From Rossellomorea vietnamensis (lineage in GTDB: Bacteria > Bacillota > Bacilli > Bacillales > Bacillaceae_B), in contig NZ_CP104558.1 of the NCBI RefSeq assembly GCF_025398035.1, positions 2,604,001-2,668,000 of the forward strand: a stretch of DNA of 64,000 bases, given 5' to 3'. The translations under genes and the position numbers were made by a program. The notes under the pieces were generated by a model. The model did not search any database. It saw only the letters and a program-made list of their open reading frames with translations, and was not told the DNA's origin. Positions 8,838 through 15,991 of the stretch are shown here, one piece after another (positions within the stretch are counted from its first letter, which is position 1; each line of letters starts with the position of its first letter).

Positions 8838-8962
8838 TCTGAATCATCTCCTTCTTACCTACTGATTATAAAGGAGAGTTTCCTTTCCTCAAAAAATTAA
8901 GCATCGAATGAACCGAATCTTTACAAATCCCTATTATATACGTCCGTGAAAAAAGGACGCCA

Positions 8963-9748
8963 TCAAGGCATGCTTTCATCGATCAAATGATATTCGGGGA
9001 TGAGATCTGACAGGGGCACGATTGATGCTTTTTTCTCATAAAGGGGGAGAAATTCTTTTAACATGGTGGCGACCTTCATGCCTGTAACCCCTACATGCCC
9101 GATCGCGATGGTCGCATCATCCCGATCCAATGCCTTTGAAAGGAGTCTCGCCTGCTTCCCAATGTGCTGGATCGTGTAGACATCATCAAAGAATAATTCG
9201 TTTTCAAGGTATGGGACGCCCAATTCCTTTGCCAGCTTCGGAATGACACTCTTTCCTGTTGTTTTACTATCCAGATAAAATAAACCCCTTTCCTTGCATA
9301 TGCCGAGTACAATCCTCATGACCCGCTCATCGGCGGTGGCCTTCGAGCCCATATGATGATTGACTCCCACTGCATAAGGTACCTCTTCCAGGGCCTCCTC
9401 CACTCTCTTCTTGATTTCTTCATCGGATAGTGAGGTCGTGATGGCCCCCGGCCCGAGCCAGCTCGCTTTCCCTGACATCGGTTCCATAGGAAGATGGACG
9501 ATGACCTCATGTCCATTTTTATGGGCCTTTTCCGCATCATCCTTGGTCGTTGGGAGAAAAGGCATGACCGCGATCGTCAAAGTGACAGGAAGGCTCAGAA
9601 TTTCCTCTGTCCCTTTCATGTCGTTTCCTAAATCATCGATCACAATCGCGAGTTCATTCTGATGTGCCGGAAGGGGAAGGATGTTTCTTGCTGAAACGGA
9701 CATAGGTATAGAAAACGTCATAAGCAAACAGATAACAAGGGTTCTCAT
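8963..9748 (-). CDS. Secreted divergent polysaccharide deacetylase (YibQ/DUF610)
   Basis: A 261-residue protein with an N-terminal signal peptide (hydrophobic residues 3-20, SVSA|RN cleavage region). It is followed by the YibQ-type NodB-like fold: IAIVIDDLG-like start (LAIVIDDLGNDMKGTEEIL), VIVHLPMEP near residue 88, VGVNHHMGSKAT near residue 130, LDSKTT and AIGHVGVTG. In this family metal-binding residues differ from classical chitin deacetylases, and the in vivo substrate is unresolved; a cell-wall glycan is likely. It is transcribed alone or with the following HhH gene in opposite register (the hairpin at 9803-9876 intervenes). Confidence 0.85.
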   Translation of the reverse strand: MRTLVICLLMTFSIPMSVSARNILPLPAHQNELAIVIDDLGNDMKGTEEILSLPVTLTIAVMPFLPTTKDDAEKAHKNGHEVIVHLPMEPMSGKASWLGPGAITTSLSDEEIKKRVEEALEEVPYAVGVNHHMGSKATADERVMRIVLGICKERGLFYLDSKTTGKSVIPKLAKELGVPYLENELFFDDVYTIQHIGKQARLLSKALDRDDATIAIGHVGVTGMKVATMLKEFLPLYEKKASIVPLSDLIPEYHLIDESMP

Positions 9749-9802
9749 ATAGCATCACTCCTTTTTCTTTATGATGTCCATTTTAAGGAGGATATACGAA
9801 TG

Positions 9803-9876
9803 AGGTCCGTCCCTCAAAAACCAAGCCGGGAAGCGTAAATATGCTTCCCGGCTTGGAATTCAGGAGGGACGGACCT
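9803..9876. repeat. Long nested inverted repeat carrying the AGGTCCGTCCCTC motif
   Basis: The outer arms AGGTCCGTCCCTC (9803-9815) and GAGGGACGGACCT (9864-9876) enclose a second perfect 14-bp stem (9821-9834 with 9843-9856). The right outer arm runs into the stop codon of the HhH gene. It can act as a terminator for the minus-strand HhH gene, although T-runs are short. The same 12-13-mer recurs elsewhere in the window (see findings). Confidence 0.8.
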
Positions 9877-10336
9877 ATTGATCCCAGGCTTTGGTGGGGC
9901 GGTCTTTAGGGTAGCCGTGGGTTTGGCGATATGTTTTTCTTTCTGTTGTGAAATCCCACCAGTTATGGGTGCTTTCAGGGTGATTGGCGTGGTGGACGAC
10001 ACATCTGAGTGAGTCTTCTACGCATGGATCCATCCACACACCGTACTTCTTTTCTAAGTCGATGATAAGATCTTCCCCCTTCTCTCCCTTGATTTCTTCG
10101 AAGGTATAAAATCCAAGATCCTCTACAACATTGTGAGCCATATTGGGTCCAATAGAAGGGATCTGTTGGAATATGGACATGCCGACTAAGTAACGGGATC
10201 TTTCCATTGTAATGTTCAGTTTCTCCCGGAGAAGTTCAGGAGAACATTCATGTAGATCCCCGAGTCGTATCTTGGCTTTACGGAGGGCTGACCTCTCCTG
10301 ATCAGTCAATGGAAGTTTTGCGCTTTTTCTGCTCAC
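9875..10336 (-). CDS. Helix-hairpin-helix protein, Cdd1 (pathogenicity locus) family
   Basis: A 153-residue protein of the Cdd1 family. The N-terminal half carries a helix-hairpin-helix DNA-binding element (FQQIPSIGPNMAHNVVEDLGF, residues about 57-77). The C-terminal half has the conserved YGVWMDPCVEDSLRCVVHHANHP and a WWDFTTERKTYR tail. The Cys and His residues there could bind metal. Proposed roles are in DNA binding, with no biochemical proof known to me. It starts at GTG 10336 behind AAGGAGGAGACGAAAG. It lies 14 nt after the permease gene start-to-stop junction and may be cotranscribed with it. Confidence 0.82.
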   Translation of the reverse strand: MSRKSAKLPLTDQERSALRKAKIRLGDLHECSPELLREKLNITMERSRYLVGMSIFQQIPSIGPNMAHNVVEDLGFYTFEEIKGEKGEDLIIDLEKKYGVWMDPCVEDSLRCVVHHANHPESTHNWWDFTTERKTYRQTHGYPKDRPTKAWDQ

Positions 10337-10350
10337 CTTTCGTCTCCTCC

Positions 10351-12330
10351 TTATCCTTTAAAGGTTTCCCGGCGGACAAATTGGAAGTCTTCCACCGCGG
10401 GACGATTCGTTTTCTTTTTAACTGCTTTACGTTTCACCTTGATTGGTTTGTCGTTCACCAGCACCCCGACTTTCGTTTGCTGGATTTCCTTCACTCCCTG
10501 TACAATCAGCTGCATGGCGATGATTGCGATCATGAAGGCAACGAGGGGAGCAATGACAATCCAGTACTTGCCTGTCATAAGGGAATTTTTCGTGGAACTG
10601 ATCAGCCCCGACCATTCAAATGTTCCTGACTTCGGTGGATCCGGGACCAGACCGCCGGTAATGATCGTCCCTCCCAGGAAAAGATGAAATAACCCGAGAT
10701 GGACGAGGATAAGAAGCGTCTGGATGAATTGCTGTCCCCATATAATAAACAACCTCGGAGCCAGGTGAGGGAAGAGATGCGTCCAAAGCAGGTGCTTGTT
10801 GCTACCTCCAAGGAGCTTCGCAGACAGGACAAAATCCTGCTTCCCTATTAATTTAAGTTCATTCCCGATTAACACAGTGGTCAACGGCAGGACTAGGATC
10901 GTTAAGACAACGGCTTCGAACACCAATCTTTCAAAGATCGAGTGATCCCACCCCAACACAGGCAGCCCCCAAAGGACCGGTCTTAATAAGAGATAAGCGA
11001 TAAGACTTAAAGGAAGAAAGTGAATCGAATCCACCATCCGGTCGAGCCAGTTCTTCCTGCTTTCTTTTAAGTGAAAATGATAGGCAATACCAAGATAGAA
11101 GCCCCCGATCACCCGCAGGGAAGCAACAATCAAAGCAAACAACAGGGTATACTTGGCCCCTACAATAAGTTGATCGAGAATACTGTAACCGAAGAAATCG
11201 GATCCCAGAATCATGTCCCCAAATGGTTTATGGGGAGGGGCACTGATGATCCGCCCCTCGTCATTCTTCATAAATTGAATTTGTTTGATGGGCTCTTCTT
11301 TCAATGTCGAATAGAGAAAGCTGGCGGCAATCAAACCAAATAACACCATGAATCCGGTGGCGAACTTGCCATTATGCATATGCTGCCACCACAGCCTGCG
11401 AAGGGTTGAAAGAAAGCCCCATATCTTCCATTCCGTCCATTTTGTTTTATCCCGCTTATATTTCGTGTGATCTTCACTGCTTTCGTGATTGATCCACAGA
11501 TAGACACCCTGGTACACGATGAAAAAAGGTGTGTAGATCATAATCAATGAGATCGCAATCACCATCGGCCTGAAATCCTGTATGATATAATAGGTGATTC
11601 CTCTCATGTTAAAAATGGTTTCAATGATGAATAAACTCGAAAGCATCCCCCAAATGATCAGCTTTCCATGATAGAAAAGACTTGGTGAGATATTTTTCAA
11701 AACATGTGAAAAGAGGATCCGCCCTTTCGACATCCCTTTACTTTGGGCAAATTCGATGTGAGGCTTCAATAACTCTTCTTCCATAATGAAAATGAGGATC
11801 CGGAAGAAAGAGATCATCGGTATGATCGACAGCGTGATCATCGGGGCAAGAAAGATCTTCTCCTCCCCGAACTCAGTAAAATTCATCAGTTCCACACCGA
11901 AATATTTAAATACATAGACAATCATCAGTTGGAGCATGAACGCGAACATTAAATCAGGCACCGTCTCCAGGAGATTCAATACCTTCTTAAGGGCCGAGGT
12001 GATCGGTCGGGGTAAAAAAACGGTGAAGACGGTAAGAATAAAGGCAATACCAAGCCCTATACCCAAGGCACCTCCGATAATTTGCAGTGAATACAAGTAT
12101 GGTCCCCAAAGCATATCGAGGAAATCGACGGTAATTCCTTTATATGAGTAACTCCAATTGGCCCCATCCATGAAAACAAAGATGAACTTGATGAACTCCT
12201 CCAAGTAGCCAACAACATTATATAGCCCTCTTTCCTTGAACACTTCCGGAGCAATACTCACGGCCAGGATCCCAATTAGACCGAGAATATAATAAAAAAT
12301 GAACCTGATCGGAAACTTGAGATATTTCAT
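10351..12330 (-). CDS. Fused OppB/OppC-like ABC permease, 659 aa
   Basis: One reading frame contains two binding-protein-dependent permease domains. The first (residues about 1-290) carries the EAA-like loop AQSKGMSKGRILFSHVLKN. The second (about 325-600) carries AKLLGGSNKHLLWTHLFPHLAP. Each half has about six hydrophobic segments, and a charged linker (HESSEDHTKYKRDKTKW) joins them. It thus looks like a DppB plus DppC peptide or nickel permease pair in one chain. No ATPase or solute-binding protein gene is nearby, so partners must be encoded elsewhere. The C-terminal basic tail (VKRKAVKKKTN) is unusual. The next gene (HhH) follows after 14 nt. Confidence 0.85.
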   Translation of the reverse strand: MKYLKFPIRFIFYYILGLIGILAVSIAPEVFKERGLYNVVGYLEEFIKFIFVFMDGANWSYSYKGITVDFLDMLWGPYLYSLQIIGGALGIGLGIAFILTVFTVFLPRPITSALKKVLNLLETVPDLMFAFMLQLMIVYVFKYFGVELMNFTEFGEEKIFLAPMITLSIIPMISFFRILIFIMEEELLKPHIEFAQSKGMSKGRILFSHVLKNISPSLFYHGKLIIWGMLSSLFIIETIFNMRGITYYIIQDFRPMVIAISLIMIYTPFFIVYQGVYLWINHESSEDHTKYKRDKTKWTEWKIWGFLSTLRRLWWQHMHNGKFATGFMVLFGLIAASFLYSTLKEEPIKQIQFMKNDEGRIISAPPHKPFGDMILGSDFFGYSILDQLIVGAKYTLLFALIVASLRVIGGFYLGIAYHFHLKESRKNWLDRMVDSIHFLPLSLIAYLLLRPVLWGLPVLGWDHSIFERLVFEAVVLTILVLPLTTVLIGNELKLIGKQDFVLSAKLLGGSNKHLLWTHLFPHLAPRLFIIWGQQFIQTLLILVHLGLFHLFLGGTIITGGLVPDPPKSGTFEWSGLISSTKNSLMTGKYWIVIAPLVAFMIAIIAMQLIVQGVKEIQQTKVGVLVNDKPIKVKRKAVKKKTNRPAVEDFQFVRRETFKG

Positions 12331-12420
12331 ACATTGAATCCCCTTTTATTCTCTTTTTCCTCAGTTTAATAGAAATGTTAAAATTTTTCAATTTTATTTC
12401 AAATCTGACAATTTAATAAC

Positions 12421-12454
12421 AAAAAGAGTGACTCTTTAAGTCAGAGTCACTCTT
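12421..12454 (-). terminator. Terminator of EAL gene
   Basis: On the minus strand AGAGTGACTCT pairs with AGAGTCACTCT, followed by five T. Confidence 0.88.
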
Positions 12455-12459
12455 CCGGT

Positions 12460-13170
12460 CTACGCCAGCAACCGGCTCGGCTTTCCCAAATAAAAGCCCT
12501 GTCCGATGGTTATCCCGATTTCCCTTGCCACCTGCATATCCTGTTTTGTTTCGATCCCCTCTAAGACAATCAACGTATCATTTCCGTAGAATTGGCTAAA
12601 AAAAGAGAGGAATCGCTGTTTCTTTTCATCCTGTGCCAGGTTCATGGCAAAATAACGGTCAAGCTTGATGATTTCCGGTTCATATTCAATGGATTTCTTG
12701 ATGGAAGACGTCCCCTGCCCGAAATCATCAATCGCATACCACACACCATATTGCTTCAGTTCCTTCAAAGACTCTTTCAACAACGGATTCTGCCAAAGCT
12801 CTTCCGCACTGGACTCATTAATTTCAAGCACAAGACGTCCCTTCATGTCAGAATGGCGGTCCATAAGATCGGAAAAATAAGTGTGAAAGCTCGGGTGCAA
12901 GATCGTGGTGATATAAATATTGAGAAACAGTTTACAGTCCCCGATCCCGTTTTCCGAAAAACTTTCAAGGGCTTTTGAGATGGACAGCGTATCCAGTTTG
13001 TACAAGATATTCGCCTTCATAGCCGATTGAAATACACTTTCGGGATTTTCATTATACTTATTTCGCAATAGACCCTCATAAGCATAGAGGGTTCGATGTT
13101 CACCCATATCATATAATGGCTGAAAATCATGGTAGATAAAGTCGTCTTGGAAAATAGTAAAGATGTTCAT
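12460..13170 (-). CDS. Stand-alone EAL-domain cyclic-di-GMP phosphodiesterase
   Basis: A 236-residue protein that is only an EAL domain. Catalytic set: E32 in the motif YEGLLR (EGL in place of EAL), N in FLNIYITT, E in LVLEINESS, the DDFG-x-G motif in YAIDDFGQGTSS, K and D in IIKLDRYF, E in IVLEGIET, and Q-G in GQGFYLGKP. All metal and general-base positions appear kept, so hydrolysis of c-di-GMP is likely. No sensor domain is attached. The frame extends upstream to 13332, but those residues are encoded by the structured leader. ATG 13170 gives a natural EAL N-terminus. It has its own terminator. Confidence 0.85.
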   Translation of the reverse strand: MNIFTIFQDDFIYHDFQPLYDMGEHRTLYAYEGLLRNKYNENPESVFQSAMKANILYKLDTLSISKALESFSENGIGDCKLFLNIYITTILHPSFHTYFSDLMDRHSDMKGRLVLEINESSAEELWQNPLLKESLKELKQYGVWYAIDDFGQGTSSIKKSIEYEPEIIKLDRYFAMNLAQDEKKQRFLSFFSQFYGNDTLIVLEGIETKQDMQVAREIGITIGQGFYLGKPSRLLA

Positions 13171-13210
13171 AGGACCCCTATACTCTCTCTTTAGTTTTGG
13201 TCTTACCCAC

Positions 13211-13318
13211 AAAAAAACCACACAAAAACGCATTATCCGCGTTCGCATGTGGTCGGTTGCGCTACTGGCTCCCCTAAATGTAAGCGCCCATCTATCATTT
13301 AGGTTCAAAGCCCCCAGT
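13211..13318 (-). promoter_or_regulatory. Unidentified structured leader with terminator, riboswitch-like
   Basis: Minus-strand RNA upstream of the EAL gene. A base helix joins AGCCCCCAGT (13309-13318) with AGCCAGT (13264-13270). Inside it a perfect 8-bp helix joins 13296-13303 with 13273-13280. The 15-nt loop (13281-13295) contains AGCGC (13283-13287, plus-strand letters), complementary to GCGCT at 13259-13263 just 3' of the base helix, giving a possible pseudoknot. A terminator follows: TGTGGT (13248-13253) with ACCACA (13217-13222), an inner ACGC/GCGT helix, then seven T on the minus strand. The ATG lies 41 nt further on. I could not match it to c-di-GMP-I or another known class. Confidence 0.6.
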
Positions 13319-13426
13319 CGAATGGTCAGCATATAAAGATATTTGTCTTATAAGAAAAATATACCACATAACTAGTACTTATGGGGTGTATTTTCTATAA
13401 ATTATTAGAAAATTCATAAAGAGGGC

Positions 13427-14011
13427 CTATCTTGAAACATATGGATTGCCACTAACCCAGAACCGCCATGGATAATCCCTGGCTTCCCCCGTGTTATCAA
13501 TCCCAATACGTTTCCCCGCGGAAATGTTTTCAGGTTGATACCCCTCTGTAATCATGAGCGGCGGTTGTAAGTAACTCCCCCCATAATCCTCCATGGTAAT
13601 GCCTAAAGCCTTCGTCAACTTTCCCGGCCCATTGGTCCAATTCTTCTTCACATGACCGGGGCGCCTCGCTTCCATGAGCTCCTGTCCATGGAGAGGCTCT
13701 ACCGCTCTGATGAGGATCGCTTCAGGCTTCTCCCTTTCTCCGCTCACTACGTTGACGAGGCAGTGAGTATGCATAACGTATGTATATATGCGGCCAGCTT
13801 CATGGAACATCACTTCCGTCCGCTTTGTGCGCCTGTTTCCATAACTGTGTGCGGCCCTGTCGATCGGCCCCATATATGCTTCTGTTTCCACAATATAACC
13901 TGAAGCGATTCCTTCCTCCGTTTCTTTCACTAATACACACCCCAACAGTGCTTTCGCAAGCTCCAGGGTCGGCTGCTCGTAAAAGGTTGGGGGCATAGGT
14001 GTTCCTTCCAT
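13427..14011 (-). CDS. 3-methyladenine DNA glycosylase (AAG/MPG family)
   Basis: A 194-residue base-excision repair enzyme that removes alkylated purines. The family hallmarks are present: YIVETEAYMGPIDRAAHSYGNRRTKRTEVMF (residues about 39-69) holds the catalytic Glu and the base-flipping region. YVMHTHCLVNVV, ILIRAVEP and the NGPGKLTKALGI motif follow. Length fits the bacterial family. Start ATG 14011 follows GGAAGTGA; ATG 13996 with GGAAGGA is an alternative. Single gene, no terminator clearly seen. Confidence 0.92.
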   Translation of the reverse strand: MEGTPMPPTFYEQPTLELAKALLGCVLVKETEEGIASGYIVETEAYMGPIDRAAHSYGNRRTKRTEVMFHEAGRIYTYVMHTHCLVNVVSGEREKPEAILIRAVEPLHGQELMEARRPGHVKKNWTNGPGKLTKALGITMEDYGGSYLQPPLMITEGYQPENISAGKRIGIDNTGEARDYPWRFWVSGNPYVSR

Positions 14012-14235
14012 GATTTCACTTCCTTATCTGCATTGTCTAATCTATTTGTACCCTACCTTTGCCTATTTAAATCAAGCGACGATCGTAGTAGATTCCACGC
14101 TTCGATATTTTAATTCCGGCTCCCCTACGCCTCTGGTCCCATTCAAAAATAATCCTATGGCTCATTGTCGTAGTCTCTCCACTGCTTTAAAATAAATGTA
14201 TCAATTGGAAAATCAAACCAAAGTGAGGGATTGGA

Positions 14236-15099
14236 ATGAAAAACGCATTTGCCGTCATGATTGCACTGCTTGCATTGGGGACGCTCTATGTCATCCTAAA
14301 TGACAATACATCATTGTTTGCAAAAGAAAGTCAGTCAGGGGATCGGATTGAAGTGACGAATAATATCAAACATATCGATCTTGACCTGGAAAATAGCGAC
14401 ACAGAAGTCATACCGACTGACAAGAATGAAGTACAGGTCGATATAGAGGGAAAAGGGACGATGACATTAAAAGGGAATGGAGATACGATTGACGTTGTGG
14501 TCAAGCATAAATGGTATGAATGGATCGGATTCAATCGCAAATCAAACGTAACGGTTTATATTCCGAAAGAATATAGGAACAGCATGGAAATTGATATCGG
14601 CTCCGGCAATTTTGTGATGGCGGGAGAATCTGATTCAGCGAAATGGAAGCTTGATGAATTGTCCATTGACATGGGATCAGGGAATATGGAACTTGAAAAC
14701 ATCGAGACAAATGTGTTCGAACATGATGGATCTTCAGGGGATCTGGTCGTAAGCGGACTCACCACAAAGAATGGAAAAGTGGAAATCAGTTCGGGGGATG
14801 TAGAGTTATCGAACTTTGAAGGTCCCCTTGAAGGTGACTTATCCTCAGGGGAATTGACGGTCACCATGAATGCTTTAAAGGGAGACCTGAATTTTGACGT
14901 CAGCTCAGGTGGAGTGAATCTTGATTTACCGGAGAACGCGAGCTTTAAATTGAACGGCAATGCAAGCAGCGGGGATATTTTCTGCAATCTTCCTTTAAAG
15001 AATCAGAAGATAGAAGATGGGGATATTTCCGGGGTCGCTGGCTCTGGGAAATATACTATTGATGTTTCAGTGTCCAGTGGAAATGTGGATATCTATTAA
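14236..15099 (+). CDS. DUF4097 beta-repeat protein (LiaG-like)
   Basis: A 287-residue protein with one N-terminal membrane or signal segment (residues 4-24). A beta-strand repeat domain follows, made of recurring short units with SSGD, GSGN or SGDV turns (for example DIGSGNF, DMGSGNM, DGSSGDL, ISSGDV, LSSGEL, VSSGGV, ASSGDI, VSSGNV). This is the DUF4097 adhesin-like solenoid found in LiaG and related envelope-stress proteins. The fold likely sits outside the membrane. Start ATG 14236 follows GTGAGGGATTGGA. Transcribed alone; bidirectional terminator at 15102-15131. Function unknown. Confidence 0.82.
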   Translation: MKNAFAVMIALLALGTLYVILNDNTSLFAKESQSGDRIEVTNNIKHIDLDLENSDTEVIPTDKNEVQVDIEGKGTMTLKGNGDTIDVVVKHKWYEWIGFNRKSNVTVYIPKEYRNSMEIDIGSGNFVMAGESDSAKWKLDELSIDMGSGNMELENIETNVFEHDGSSGDLVVSGLTTKNGKVEISSGDVELSNFEGPLEGDLSSGELTVTMNALKGDLNFDVSSGGVNLDLPENASFKLNGNASSGDIFCNLPLKNQKIEDGDISGVAGSGKYTIDVSVSSGNVDIY

Positions 15100-15101
15100 A
15101 G

Positions 15102-15131
15102 AAGAGTGCCGGGAACATCCCGGCACTCTTT
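15102..15131. terminator. Bidirectional terminator
   Basis: A 13-bp perfect stem (15102-15114 with 15118-15130) and a 3-nt loop separate the convergent DUF4097 and YcgG-type genes. Confidence 0.88.
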
Positions 15132-15135
15132 CACA

Positions 15136-15867
15136 TTATTTATGATGGAATGGACATTTCCCTTCAATCGGTTCCACATCGTCCCCAATAAAATACTGCT
15201 TCCACTCACGGTGTTCAGGGTCCCCGTAATGACTGATATTAGGATGCTTCGGTAAGCCGTCCCATTTTTCGACCCGCTCCCTTACTTTTTCCCTGGACAT
15301 GATCCCTCCCTTGGACGTACCCTCCAATCCTTCAAAAATCCTTCTAGGCTGAAATCCAAGCACTAAGCTATTCCCAAGATCCCTCGTCTTTCGCTGCTTG
15401 TAGGCAGGGGCATTCCCAAACACGAAGAAAGGTTCCCCTGCAAAGGAAAATGCCCATAAATGATGATCCGGATCCTCTGGATAATCCTCTGGCCAATCCT
15501 CCTTATCCTCACCATGGAGAAACTGCAGGATTCTCCAGAAATAATCCCTGTAATGAGGGACGGACCTCTCCTCCCTTTCAGGCTCCACAAATAAAAAGAA
15601 ACCGTGACGGATCAGGCGCTCTCCTTCGGGTACATCAAACAAGTCGATGAACTCCTGAATCGTTTGGGGGAGATGCTCCCAATTGTCATGACTGATATAG
15701 GAATACCGAAGCTCACCCTTCTTCTCTCCGGTCATACCGAAGTAACAAGGGAAAGTACGATCCGTTACAACGTCATGAAAGTTCTTATATTCTTCTAAAA
15801 CCCATTGAGGGACAATCTCAGGGTTTGTCATATCTTCTTTTGTCAGCAATAAACTGTTCGTTGTCAA
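15136..15867 (-). CDS. YqcI/YcgG family protein
   Basis: A protein of about 243 residues of the YqcI/YcgG family. Conserved landmarks are FPCYFGMTGEKKGELRYSYI near the N-terminus, WAFSFAGEPFFVFGNAPAYKQRKTRDLGNSL in the middle and the terminal GKCPFH. Function is not established. The open frame reaches TTG 15939. TTG 15867 is preferred because GAGGTGGAAGAA lies directly upstream, and ATG 15831 is a further option with a weaker site. The sequence encoding the central SVPHYR contains a copy of the GAGGGACGGACCT repeat. Confidence 0.78.
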   Translation of the reverse strand: MTTNSLLLTKEDMTNPEIVPQWVLEEYKNFHDVVTDRTFPCYFGMTGEKKGELRYSYISHDNWEHLPQTIQEFIDLFDVPEGERLIRHGFFLFVEPEREERSVPHYRDYFWRILQFLHGEDKEDWPEDYPEDPDHHLWAFSFAGEPFFVFGNAPAYKQRKTRDLGNSLVLGFQPRRIFEGLEGTSKGGIMSREKVRERVEKWDGLPKHPNISHYGDPEHREWKQYFIGDDVEPIEGKCPFHHK

Positions 15868-15958
15868 TTCTTCCACCTCAAATTCATGTCGATGGTATGC
15901 TCTTCCCGAATTGCGACAGGTTAAAACAATAACTGACAAAAAACTACTGCCATCATTG

Positions 15959-15991
15959 AAAAGGGTAAAGCGGAATCCGCTTTACCCTTTC
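15959..15991 (-). terminator. Terminator of FUSC gene
   Basis: A 15-bp stem (15960-15974 with 15976-15990) overlaps the FUSC stop codon and is followed by four T on the minus strand. Confidence 0.85.

Noticed and set aside
9803..9876. Attachment site or insertion-sequence end
   Set aside because: The nested hairpin has no adjacent integrase or transposase gene and fits a terminator built on a dispersed motif.
13211..13318. Class I c-di-GMP riboswitch before the EAL gene
   Set aside because: The position is attractive and a few letters are similar, but the conserved core (GGCAAACC ... GACGCAAAGCC) is absent, so I list it only as an unidentified structured leader.
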